A stretch of 64,000 nucleotides of DNA, taken from NCBI GenBank assembly GCA_029718625.1, contig CM056383.1, forward strand, positions 20,623,930-20,687,929, given 5' to 3'. Shown here piece after piece: positions 19,095 through 29,876 of the stretch. This DNA comes from Synaphobranchus kaupii (taxonomy: Eukaryota > Chordata > Actinopteri > Anguilliformes > Synaphobranchidae). The notes beneath the pieces are model-generated. The model saw nothing but the letters and a program-made list of their open reading frames with translations, had not been told where the DNA came from and made no database searches. Both the position numbers and the translations under genes were made by a program. Numbering within the stretch: the first letter of the stretch is position 1; every line of letters begins with the position of its first letter.

Positions 19095-22056
19095 CAGTAA
19101 ATGTGCAGAAGGTCAACACCAGAAGCTTTGGAACATTAGAGATGACTCTGAGCCACAACCTGAGTTAAAAATCAATAAACTCATGTACTTCCCAGATTGA
19201 TACAGCAATACCTGTACTACAGAAAACTGAACACCAAACTGTTGAGCTGATAATTGAAGTATATTTTAATGGACTGTTTAAAAAAGGAGGTATCCTTTTT
19301 AATGGTCTTTTCTTCTAGTGCCAGTTAAAATGTTAATAAAACATATCGGCAAAGCAGTGATAACCGTCCGTGTTAAAGGGTGATGGCTATTAAACATTAT
19401 GCAGTCAGAGTTATTTATTTTCTGAGGTGGAATGAGGGTTTACTTCAGTCACAGGTCACCATTAACACCCAATAAAAATGTACCATACACTGGCATTTGT
19501 TTTAGTCGGTGGATCGTATTAAAATAAGATGCACAAAGTATATGCAAAAATAGATAATAGTTTTCCTTACTCATTTTGCTTATGACGTCCCTCCCAGATA
19601 TGAAGCTGCTGGATTGCCTTCCTCAGTTTAACAGGCTTAATCTTTTATTTGCTCATTTAAGAAGGGCAACAACAACAACAAAAAATATCATGGTCCCTTG
19701 CTGATGCCAGTGCATGAGATAGAGAGCATTTTTCTTACATGGGGAGAGAAATGACATAGAAATGTTACATGGATTCAACAAAGAACATTTGCTACACTCA
19801 TAATCACACATAAACATGACCAGTTTATAATGTTTAACATAAGGTAATGGGGCACATAATGTCCTAATGCATGATATGCATGTAGGTACATTATGATATC
19901 AGTGCCAAGACAATGCCACATAGCATATGATAACCAGTTGCTAGAAACAAGTTATAGAGGTTTATTTAAAATGCATTATGTAGCACCCATTAAGGTGTAA
20001 TTGCTATCAATAAATGGGATGGCATCGGAGTTTAAAACCCTTCAACTAGCACCGGCCCGAATGATTTAGTTTATTTGCATTCATTGCATTTTTTATGGTG
20101 ACATTTTTAAATAATCTGGCCACACAATACACCATTTGAAAGTGGTAAAACTCCTGATCTCTATGCATTCAATATGTTCCATGGAAATTCACAGACGACA
20201 CAAATAACTGTAAAGTCGGTATCCTTATACCGGCAAATAATAATAATAATGTTTTAGGTGAGAAAAAAAACTTCCACTGTGTTTGTGTTACTTTGTTTCA
20301 GTAATACTTAAAGAGTAATTCTGATTCTTGGCAAACAAACTCCCAACTGTTACCTTACAGAAGAGACCAGGATTATGCCTGTAGTCACAGGGGTTCAAGA
20401 ACAGTAACCATTTTATTTTCGGGCTTGTGTTCAAAAAAGGTTGTGCTAGAGAAGGGGTTTAGCCCCCAGGCCCCAAGGCCCCAATCAATGCACCCCACTT
20501 AGAAGGATGGCTCTGACCGAATGCTCACCTCGTCCCTGCAGGATCTGCTCCCAAAAAGAGCAGAGTATGCCGAGAGAGATCGCAAACTCATGGCAAATAA
20601 CGGAATAAATGTCTACATCCCCACAGATACACAAAAACACATAAATCAAAAGCCCTCTTTCTTTGAAGCTCTATTTGATAGTCCCTCTATTGGCCATTTG
20701 TTGAATGACTATGGAAATAGACACAGTGCTTCATTGCATTTGAACAAAAGACTTTGGACTGACCCATATATCACTTGCTATGCTTGTTTGGACTGAGTAG
20801 CCTTCTTGAAAGAAAAGAAATGCAATGATCATACTCTCACTGTGTTTATACTGCTATAACTATCACTTTCAATGAATGGTTTTGCTTCAGAGCTTTACAA
20901 TTCCTTCATAAGCGCTATATAGCAAGTTCAACATTCATACAATGCTTATGTCATAATAACTATAACTAATAAGAAGGCATATGTTGTATATAATTTAGTA
21001 AATGGTACTGTCATGGTACTGTCACTTGCTTTATCGGTGGTGACATGAAAATTGATAACATTTATGAATCTAGTGCTTATGAAAGAGTTCTACAGCTGGT
21101 ATGAAGGGCAATTCATAGAAACGTAGAAAGTGTTGCTCATTTTCCTCAGGAACATAAAAGTAATATGTGCATTACCATCGATTTCAGCATCAGGATTAGA
21201 GTAGCGTCGTAGCACCTGGGAATTCTCTGCAGGACCTGCAACTGTAATTGCTGCTGAGCTTTCATGATTGATCTTAACAGTGTGAATCTCACACTGAGAT
21301 ATTGACTCGCGTCTCGCTGAATTCAGATAAATGGATGCAGCTCAGTGATATGATGGCAAACAATTTTTTGTCCCCAGCAAAAGGAACGTGTTTTATCAAG
21401 ATGACTGAAACAGTGGGTGTAGCGTGTGCAAGGGGGAACGGACCACCACGTGTGCTCCGGGCCTTCGTGATGAAACTGAGATCCTGTTCATCACAGATCA
21501 TGGTGAACGCGACAGCACACGTAAGACAAATATCCTTGCTTTCAGACACATTACAGTCATCTACCCCACCCCACCCCCCTTTTTTGTCACGTTCTGTTGA
21601 ATTTCAGGCTTCGATGAATTGTACATCAGGGATTTTTCTACTGCTGTGTTTGGTTAAGGGGGTTGAAATAAAGAGAAAACTCTACAGTGAGAACTTTATT
21701 ATTGATATATTGCCTCAGTGTTTGGAGAAGATACAAAACAAAACTTGATTTAGGGAAAACACCATTTCATTTATCATTGTATCATTCACAACTGGGTTCA
21801 ACATTCTGTACGCATTTTCTCTGTGTATCAAATTTCATACTGTGCACAAACTCAAGTCGCTGCCATCTTCTTGTGCAGCAATTTATAGCTAAATAACAGC
21901 AGGATAACCAGGCAATCTAATGCGAGTAAAAAAAAATAAAAAATACAAAATCAAATCTGTCAGTAGAATTGCACTTGAAAAATCTGACGTGAAAAATATA
22001 TGCGTCTGGTTGACAGGTGCATCAGAAATGTATGGCAGTCACTTCAAATATGGAGG
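19095..22056. other. Unassigned intergenic sequence
   Basis: About 3 kb without a gene or repeat that can be supported. A 91-codon ORF at 20521-20796 and a 148-codon ORF at 21302-21748 carry no recognised motif. The former starts close to CCCTGCAG, which could be a splice acceptor, but nothing else supports an exon. Confidence 0.35.
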
Positions 22057-22102
22057 GGAATCGCACAGAATGTAACCTCTGTATTACATTCTGTGCGATT
22101 CC
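22057..22102. other. Perfect 19-bp hairpin
   Basis: GGAATCGCACAGAATGTAA (22057-22075), loop CCTCTGTA, then its exact reverse complement (22084-22102). Pairing stops sharply at both ends. It could be a remnant of a short inverted-repeat element or a small hairpin RNA; it is shorter than a typical pre-miRNA. Confidence 0.75.
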
Positions 22103-22159
22103 AGACTGCTTTAGCTTTGACATGTTTGACCTTTTGTTTGTCAAGAATCCTGCCGGCTG

Positions 22160-22380
22160 TGGGTTTCTGCACAGTGGCCGAGAACGACAGCAGACAGACA
22201 GTGGCGCCAGCAACTGGAGCAGACCGGAAACATGCGGCGGGTGACGTGGGCGCCGAAAACCTCGTTGCTAGGAGGCCGCTCGCTTCCGTCGGCCGTCCAT
22301 GCAGCAGGCTAATTACGGAGGGTTCCAGAAAAGCGTGCGGCAAGAAAGGCAAGCAGATCAATAGAACTGAAGACTTACAC
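22160..22380. other. CpG-richer segment
   Basis: GC content and CpG count are visibly higher than in the surroundings (for example GCGGCGGGTGACG and CCGCTCGCTTCCG). It could be a small regulatory CpG patch or a decayed repeat. No ORF here has a recognisable domain. Confidence 0.3.
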
Positions 22381-22727
22381 TTCAGACGTGCGACTCTCGC
22401 ATTTAAGATTCATCTCACACTCATACGGTCAGCACATAACCTGTGTCAGTGTAAGAAATTGTGCTGACTTTGACGATGAATTTGGTCCTAGGTTGTGAAG
22501 CTTTGAGTTACACATGCCTGAGCATTTAGTTCAGACACAAGCCAAGGCTAGCTATCTGTCTACATGGCAAGATGAGGAGCTTCATTTTTAAACAATTACT
22601 GGCACAACACAAGTGTCTTTTAAAATTGGAAGTGAAATTGAACAAGGCTTTTCCTTCTTGTGTGATTTCTATGATATTTAGTGTTTTTACTCCTTTGTCT
22701 CTATGCTAGTTCTCACTATATTTAACT

Positions 22728-23577
22728 GGGGTGCGTTTCCCAAAAGCATTGTTAGGCTAAGACGTCGTAAAACCCTTCGTACAAAGCTTCTTGAACTTTG
22801 GGTGCGTTTCTCAAAAGAATCTTAACTTAATCGTAGATTAACGATTACTCCAGACCAGTAGTAGACGGTTAAGTGCGTTTTAGAAGCCCATAAATCACAT
22901 ACTTTATTAGATTTTTCGTATTAGCGTTCATTTCATTTTACGATTACCATAACCACTGACTGTTTTTTTATAGTGATGTTAGAGGCAACAATATTTAGGG
23001 TACGTTTATTTATTTATTTTTAATTTACTTATTATTACTTACTTATTTTTATATATTTGGAAATTACCCATAAAAGCCATTCCTTAAATAGCCCTATAAA
23101 TAAACAAGTTTGAGACAAGTAAAATCAGTGGGAAAAAAAGATTTTATTTCAAAAGAACCTAACCGGCCATGTATTGGGCATCACAATGGGGTTTGCGTCT
23201 CCCAATCTATCGCCCCTCCTCCTCTCGTATCAGCAGCACCACTGACAGAAATCCAGGGATCAGAAAGGAAAAGTCCTGCTATGTGTTTCTTCCACCCATG
23301 AACTCCAGCTGATTTCACTAATTAGTTCTACCTCCTGGCTGAAGAATTGTGTAAATTAGCAAATCCAGGTGATTGGAACTAAATACTGGGGAGGACTTTT
23401 TACTTTCTGAACCAGGATTTTACACCACTGGTTAAGTAGCACTTAAGAGGTGACTGCACATTCACGCTTTAAGAACTGTTTTGCGAAACGCGTGTTACAA
23501 ATTAAAGAGCCATTGTAGAATCGTTCGTTGAAATCGCACTTAACCCTAAGATTGATCATTATTGGGAAACGCACCCC
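22728..23577. mobile_element. Non-autonomous TIR element, left end doubled
   Basis: Starts GGGGTGCGTTTCCCAA at 22728 and ends TTGGGAAACGCACCCC at 23577, a 16-bp perfect inverted pair. A second end-like sequence GGGTGCGTTTCTCAAAAG lies at 22800, and the sequence after it matches the right subterminal region better, so 22800-23577 may be the element and 22728-22799 part of another copy. No transposase. Target duplication not resolved because a LINE fragment abuts the right end. Confidence 0.6.
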
Positions 23578-24204
23578 TGATTTTTTCCCACATATACAGT
23601 TTAAGCGGTATCAACAAATCTTTGATAAGAGATTACGGTTCTTCAAGCGGAGGTTCAATAGGGGGCAAGCTTTGTATTTGGAATGGCTACAAAGCAGTAA
23701 CCCTCAAAAGTTTTGGGGTGAAATTAATAAATTGGGTCCTAAGAGGAATGCAAAAATTCCTATGGAAGTGCGCCTGCCTAATGGGGAGCCTGACAATAAG
23801 ATGGAAAGTGTGTTGACTGTGTGGGAAAATGTATTTACAAACTTGTTTTCTGGGAATTGTATCCCACCCATTTTTGATGATATATGTAATACAAAAAATA
23901 AACTTGATTACCAAACTAATTACACACCAAATGAACACTTAAATGCCAGGCTCACCCTGGAGGAAGTTACATTGGCTATTAAGAAGGCAAAGAATGGGAA
24001 AGCAGTTGGTGTAGAGGGCTTGCATAATGAAGTACTTAAAACTACTAATGTATTACCTGTGTTATTTAGCCTATTTCAGACCTGTTTCCTATATGGTGTC
24101 ATTTCTACACTCTGGTATAAGTCTATTATTAAACCAATCCAAAAGTCTGCAAAGAATGACCCTAGGGTCCCTTTAAATTACAGGGGCATTAGCCTCATGA
24201 GTAC
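23578..24204 (+). pseudogene. LINE reverse transcriptase, N-terminal part
   Basis: Open frame with RFNRGQALYLEWLQSSNPQKFW, LTLEEVTLAIKKAKNGKAVGVEGLHNEVL and VPLNYRGISLMST, the early RT blocks of a LINE. It stops at the left junction of the hAT element, and the same frame context (ISLMSTVYKIYSS) resumes after 25727. There is no start codon of its own; the true start was lost by 5' truncation. Confidence 0.75.
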
Positions 24205-24539
24205 TAGGGGTGTCACGATTCTCCAAATCCGCGATTCGATTTGACTTTCGATTTTAAGGTCACGATTCGATTTTCGATTTTTTTTCAGCACTATTTTTTT
24301 TTTTCAACACTATAGTCTGACTAATGGCTATGCCATTGTTAGACTATCGAGTCTTGATTTGTAAAGAAAAATACTTGTTTCTCAATAAGTAACTTTTATT
24401 TGAATAATAACAATTATAAATAATAACAAAAATATGAGAATATTTAAACACACCTAAACGGTTAAGAGCTTTATCAAAACTAGACTAGAATAATAAACAG
24501 TTGAACATTTACCAAGCTATTAACAATTTACACATTGGT

Positions 24540-25362
24540 TTTATGCCCTGACAACGGTCATTTACATTTACATTGTCGTCAAGGCAATTCTGCATTAAAT
24601 GCTTAAATCCAGCGTTCTCCACCACCGAATAGGGTCGCATGTCCAGTGTTTCCCCTACCATTATCTTGGCCGGGCGGCCAACTCACGTGCCGCCGGGCTT
24701 GGACAAGAGGGAAAATAAATAATTTTAATGAAAAAAATAAATAATTTATATTATTCTTTTTTTTTTTATATAATCTTTTTTTATTTTTTTTTATGTAGCT
24801 GCAATATTTCCCTTACCGCAGAATGCGGGAATGATCAAAATAGCATCTGGAAAAACCCAAAACAGCTTCGGTTTCCGTTAGGCCTAATTCAAATTTTCAA
24901 TGGCAGCGCTGATATTATGAGGGTGTAATTATAGTTTCCGCCTCTACGCAAAATGGCGCACTTTCACCGCCCGGCCTGAAAAAAAAACTAGGGGAAACAC
25001 TGCATGTCTGATGCTACAAACACTCCTATTGCGCTAGTTATTTCTTTAGTGCAAGTTGAATTTTGTGGAAGCTTGGCTCTAAATGAGAATGGAAGAGTTG
25101 CCTGTGTCAATGTTTTTTTCCCAGTCAAATCTATTTCTTTGTGATGCCTGCGAATGTGTCCTGCCATATTTGACGTGTTGCCTGAGGTGGCGTATGGTAC
25201 TCGCGTGTAGCATAGCCGACAAACTGTCGTTTTTTTGTCAATGACGCGTTCGTTGTTTATATAACTCACGGGGAAGGCAAACTGTTGCCACACCGGTGAC
25301 TTGAGGGAAGCAGGAGGATTTTGCAGTTCTGTTTCTCCATCTCTGTCTCCGGCAGTGGCCAT
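24540..25362 (-). pseudogene. hAT transposase N-terminus with BED zinc finger, split by a MITE
   Basis: The ATG at 25362 gives MATAGDRDGETELQNP, then SPVWQQFAFP and a BED-type finger (VCRLCYTRVPYATSGNTSNM, then GHIRRHH; C-x2-C and H-x3/4-H pattern). The frame stops within the MITE at about 24988. On the other side of the MITE (24636 downward) coding resumes with RPYSVVENAGFKHLMQ, the motif that follows the BED finger in ZBED-type hAT transposases. The sequence then runs into the left end with no RNase H-like core. BED fingers bind the transposon ends. The fragment cannot catalyse transposition. Confidence 0.8.
24645..25001. mobile_element. hAT-type MITE nested in the hAT element
   Basis: Inverted ends AGTGTTTCCCCTA (24645) and TAGGGGAAACACT (ending 25001, one base uncertain), flanked by GCATGTCC (24637-24644) and GCATGTCT (25002-25009), a 7/8 match. 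357 bp, AT-rich centre, no coding. It splits the conserved PYSVVEN-type motif region of the host transposase. Confidence 0.85.
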
Positions 25363-25726
25363 GGTGTGTCGAAAAGTAATGCAGGCTACCGGTAAGCTAA
25401 CGTTAACTAGCAGCTGTGTCTTCTTTGAAATATCGTTGTTTTTTTTTCTTCGGACGCACGCCTGCGTGGACGAACAAAATGCAGTGGAAGGCGTCAAGTT
25501 TCGTTTTGTCGGAAACGCTTACATTAGAGATGGCCAAGTAGGCTACTTTTTTTACATTTTACCCATCACATGAAAGGCTAAGAAGAGCGTGTGGGGGGCG
25601 GGGGTGGAGAGAAAAAAAAAACTTGGAGAATCGCGAACCAGCTTGTGATTTCGAAGTTCGAAATCGAACGCTCATTTCGATCGATTTTCGATTTAGAATC
25701 GGTATCGTGACACCCCTAATGAGTAC

Positions 25727-27306
25727 GGTTTATAAAATATATTCCAGTATTATAAACAATAGGCTGTCCCGGTATTTGGAGTTGTCAGGTTTACTCACTG
25801 ATGAACAAAACTGATTTCGAAAACACAGAGCCTGTATTGATCATATTTATACAGTTTTCTCAATTATCAGAGCTAGAATTAAAGAAAGAAAATCCACATA
25901 TGTGTGTTTTATTGATTTTCAAAAGGCATTCGATTGGGTTAATAGGAATCTGCTCTTTTATAAACTTATTCAGGCTGGTGTAGATGGTACATTTTATAAA
26001 GCAATCAAAGCACTATATTATTCCCCTGTAGCTTGTGTACAAGTGAATGAATTGACAACTGGTTGGTTCCCAACACCCTTCGGAGTGAAACAGGGAGATG
26101 TGCTTTCACCCACCCTCTTTGCAGTTTTTGTGAATGATCTAGCCCAGCAGATCAAGGCCTCCAATGTTGATGTAATTATTGGTTGTAGATATTGCCAACA
26201 ACTGGTGCTCCAAATGGAGACTTACGATTAACCAAAGCAAGACTCAAATTATGCACTTCAGAAAGAAGGGGACTACACGAACGTTGCCCAATTTTTCATT
26301 TGGAGCATTGTCTCTGGAGATAACTAATTATTATAAATACCTGGGTTTAACTTTGGATGAATATATGTGTTTTGAGGAAGGGATTGGTTTATTGGCTGAC
26401 TCTGCAGGGCGAGCGGTTGGGTCAATAGTTAGTAAACTAAAAACTTGTAAAGATCTTGGATACTCCATATACTCCAAACTGTATGATTCTTGCATATGCC
26501 CCATATTGACATATGGAGCTGGTGTATGGGGATATAAAGAAGCTAAAAGAGCTATTTCTGTTCAAAATAAGGCAATACGGTGTTTTCTTGGGTTACATAA
26601 ATTTGCTCCCACTCTTGCAATTCAAGACATGGGATGGGAACCTCTGGAGATTAGGCAGAAAGGGGAGATGGTTCGGCTTTGGAATCGCCTTATTAATATG
26701 CCAGAGAGTAGGATAACAAAAAAGGTTTTTAATTGGGATAAAGCACGCAACCACCCCTGGACAAAAGAGCTTTGTTCTATTTTTGAGGAGGCTGACTTGG
26801 TGTACATTTTTAGGAACAAGCTGCCCTGTAATGTTAACATGATCAAGCAGAAGTTATTTCTTAACTTCAAAGAGAAGTGGGCAAATGACATATGGCTGAA
26901 ACCAAAGCTTAGGTCATATGTTCAGATGAAACAATCCTATGGTCCTGAGCCCTATATTTACTCTTATTTATCTAGAAGCCAGAGGTCTTTGTGTGCTCAA
27001 TTGAGAACTGGTGTCCTGCCCCTTGCCATAGAATTAGGTAGATATACTGCTGTGCCGGAAGAGCATAGGGTATGTACAGTATGTAATTTAAAAGATGTTG
27101 AAAATGAATTTCATTTTATGTTTTACTGCACACTGTATGATGACCTGAGGACTCCTTTGTTTAACCTAATGCAAAAACATAAACCTGAATTGTTTTGGGC
27201 CGGTGATGGTGAGAAATTACTATGGCTATTCAAAAATGAAGCATTTAAGACTGCTAGCTTTATTTTGAAAGCATGGAAGAAAAGGCAAGCACAGCTTTTT
27301 GTATGA
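25727..27306 (+). pseudogene. LINE reverse transcriptase C-terminal part
   Basis: Resumes with a VYKIYSSIINNRLSRYLE-type block. A frameshift near 25810 follows, then CFIDFQKAFDWVNRNLLFYK (motif A, Asp present), TPFGVKQGDVLSPTLFAVFVNDLA, then a jump. The YADD-type active-site box between NDLAQQIKASNVDVIIG and VDIANNWCSKW is missing, apparently deleted at about 26185. After that an intact 375-codon frame (26179-27306) holds the thumb/connection region (LTINQSKTQIMHF) and the CCHC-like finger CTVCNLKDVENEFHFMFYC. Polymerase activity is lost. Confidence 0.78.
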
Positions 27307-27575
27307 AATTGTAATTTATATGGCTGTTGGAGGGTGTGACCCTTTGCTATTTCTCTTGTGGTATTTTCCTATGATCTAAATCTGTTTGATGCTGCTTTGT
27401 TTTTGTAATTTATGTTTAGAGGTTCTGGATTGTCTGCACCTCTAATTTATTTAACTTTTATGCCTTGGTTTATTTCTGGTGAAAATAATGGTGTCTTTTA
27501 AGCCCATGTGGGCTGGGCATTTTTGTGATGCATGACACCGAATGAAAAATAAATTAATCAATCAATCATATACAT

Positions 27576-27760
27576 TAATGTTTACTTTTGGATTTCAATT
27601 GGTGTGTGACCTGTTGTTTCTGTCTGCCATCTATGTAAATATAATCTTCTTCTTTATTCAATGTGGATTTATTAGAGAGCGTGGTTTATTCATTTCAACT
27701 GGGCAACAGGTACATGTACAGTATATATTTAAGTTAAAATGTTACCAGCCTTTCACATTA
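27576..27760. other. Short unassigned spacer
   Basis: AT-rich, nothing recognised. Confidence 0.35.
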
Positions 27761-28691
27761 GGGTCGGTTTACTAAGATCCCAAATAAGGGGTGATATTTT
27801 GCGTGCACAGTCAAAGTATTTGCACGTGTTATCATTTCACACTTTGTGGGTGATCAACTAAGAGTTACTCTAGCAGCAAACAGCCATATTTAAATGAGAG
27901 ATTTTGTGTGTTTAGAATGGTTACTGTGTCTAGGGTTGCCAACCGTCCCTTGAAATAAGGGACGATCCCTTATCAGTTCAATAAGGGACGGGTCTTTTAT
28001 TGTCCAAATAAGGGACGATCCCTTATTTCAAGGGACGGTTGGCAACCCTAACTGTGTCCCAATCTTATGTTCGCCTCGCTATGAGGAAGCGAGAGGAAGC
28101 GCATGACTTGGGGAAGCGCTCAAATTGTTTATGCTGTCTAAAAATCCCCACGGACAATAATTAATGTTGCATTGTTCGTTTATTCATTTGTTACAGTTTT
28201 GCACATCCACAACTTCCGTGTATAAAACGGAGGCGTTCGCTCCGTTTATTTACAAATATACAACTATCCACTTTTCACAATTTAACAGTAGCGAACTGCT
28301 TAGATGCATTTTAGTGGCACTAATTTGTATTCTATTCAGTCAGCTATGTAAATCTTCTGGTTTCTATCATCCATTTTACTACTGCAAACTTTACCATTCG
28401 TCAATTCCATCATTCTCACCTGTGTGTCTGTCTGGCAGCGTCTTTGCAAAGGTAGCTACACGCTGCGTAGAAGCAATCTATTTGCAAGACCCCCTCCCAC
28501 TATTTCGCAAAATAACGTAGGGGCGCCCAATTGTGCATATTCATTCAGGCTAACCCGCAAAAAAATCCATGTATCCAATTTTAACACGCAGTCCTCCTTG
28601 CGCGTTGTTAGTTGATCACCTCAGGGGATTTTTTGTGGGTGGTAACTCTCTTATGTGATTTTGTACATGCAAACCTTTAGTAAATCAACCC
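27761..28691. mobile_element. TIR element with a nested MITE
   Basis: Left end GGGTCGGTTTACTAA at 27761; right end TTAGTAAATCAACCC ending at 28691, inverted with about 12 of 15 matches. Flanks are ATTA and TTTT, consistent with a 3-bp duplication but not decisive. Contains the 120-bp MITE at 27931-28050. No transposase is seen. Confidence 0.5.
27931..28050. mobile_element. 120-bp palindromic hAT-type MITE
   Basis: Arms of about 42 bp, starting TAGGGTTGCCAACCGTCCC and ending with its complement, flanked by perfect ACTGTGTC duplications (27923-27930 and 28051-28058). The 8-bp duplication fits hAT. The arms differ only in a short near-palindromic core (AAGGGACGATCCCTT). Confidence 0.88.
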
Positions 28692-28859
28692 TTTTGGTCA
28701 TTTTGATGATTCTTTAAATTAGATTTTTGTTTATACCAGTACGTATTTAAAAATATATAGTGACATATACCATATATTTTAAATAGGCTTCTACTCAAGT
28801 GTTAAAATGGTCAGCCCAATCTATGTTTAACAAAAATCCCTCATCAAGAAATAATTATT

Positions 28860-28940
28860 TTTAACAAAACCATGTGTGCCACAATTATTGGCACCCCTGC
28901 ATTTAGTAATTTTTAATATTTGGTCACACATTCTTTGCAT
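28860..28940. mobile_element. Tc1-like end fragment
   Basis: GCCACAATTATTGGCACCCC resembles the ends of Tc1-like elements of fish. No partner end was found nearby. Low confidence. Confidence 0.3.
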
Positions 28941-29579
28941 GCCATGACTTCCTCATGTCTGTGACCCAACAACATCAAAAGACTCTTGATATCTTATTTT
29001 CTGGTACTCTTACAAGCGATACTATAACGTCTCTGCATTTGAATGGATCTCTATGGGAATTGGGAGAGACTAGATTTAGCTGTAAATTATGCTGGAACAG
29101 TATGGAATACATGGTTGGTAAAATGGCTGTAGGTCAACAGGGGTCTGAGGTATCAAACGTGCCTCAAACCATCACTCTGCTGCCAGATATGTAGTAGATC
29201 AGACAATTTCATTCATTGGTTAAATGTGCGTTTTAATTAGCATAGCCTATGTAAGGTCATGTAGAACTAGATTAACAATTCCTAAAGAAATTGTAGGTGT
29301 GGTTGCTTCATAAATATCAATGGCTGGAAATGGCATAGAAAGATGGTAATATGGTATAGTGTGAGGTGGAAAATAAAAGGTGGAAATGGTATGAACTGTT
29401 AATGCGGTATAAAGGGATCTAGTGATGGTAAAAGTGTTAAAATATGGTGATGGTGAAGTAGTCTAAAGAACCTGGAAGTGATACAAAGAAGTAATGTATT
29501 GTGATAAAAGCACAAAAAGGTAATGTCAAATCATCTGGGATAGTATTGTTGGGTCATAACAGTGTTGTAGAGGAAGGCA

Positions 29580-29876
29580 TTGTGAATGCCCAATTTACTG
29601 CGTCCTGTGTACTAGCATATTGCTTACAGTAGTCTACACTGCAGTGACATGCAGTATGCGAAATATCCTCCATATAAACCTGGACATAAGTAGCCTAGGC
29701 TACATCAGTTGCCTTTACACTCTTTGGCTATATCATCTAGGGATATTCAGAACATTCAATTTGGCCGCGCAGGTAAGGCTAGCCTAATTTAACAGCTTTT
29801 CAAAAAAAGTATACTCAACTGGGATACTCAAATAGTAGTGTGTGCTGATTCGGACTATTCGGACACAGCCGTAGTT
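29580..29876. mobile_element. Partial MITE-like repeat
   Basis: Contains AGTATGC-type repeats and ends ATTCGGACTATTCGGACACAGCC. The reverse complement of that end resembles a common fish MITE terminus (GGCTGTGTCCGAA). No left partner is seen. Confidence 0.3.

Larger units (their letters stand above)
24205..25718 (-). mobile_element. hAT element, internally deleted, ZBED-type
   Basis: 15-bp perfect terminal inverted repeats TAGGGGTGTCACGAT at 24205 and its complement ending at 25718, flanked by perfect 8-bp target duplications ATGAGTAC (24197-24204 and 25719-25726), diagnostic for hAT. The interior keeps only the N-terminal BED-finger coding on the minus strand; the catalytic and dimerisation parts are missing, so it is non-autonomous. 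A MITE (24645-25001) is nested in it. Confidence 0.93.
23578..27575 (+). mobile_element. 5'-truncated I/Nimb-like LINE, interrupted by a hAT element
   Basis: RT and C-terminal coding runs across a hAT insertion (24205-25718) and ends at 27306. The 3' UTR follows, ending in AATCAATCAATCA-type repeats near 27570. The endonuclease is missing, so the copy is 5'-truncated. The clade call rests on the C-terminal C-x2-C...H-x4-C finger (CTVCNLKDVENEFHFMFYC), which I associate with Nimb-type fish LINEs; this is tentative. Confidence 0.75.

Noticed and set aside
20521..20796. Possible host exon (91 codons)
   Set aside because: A CTGCAG-like acceptor precedes it, but there is no recognisable domain, no donor and no neighbouring exon.
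21302..21748. 148-codon ORF
   Set aside because: No motif, and its composition looks like chance translation.
22000..22467. 155-codon ORF across the hairpin
   Set aside because: Overlapping ORFs in other frames and on the minus strand are similar in length; no domain.
28164..28520. 118-codon ORF
   Set aside because: Lies inside a TIR element, no recognisable domain.
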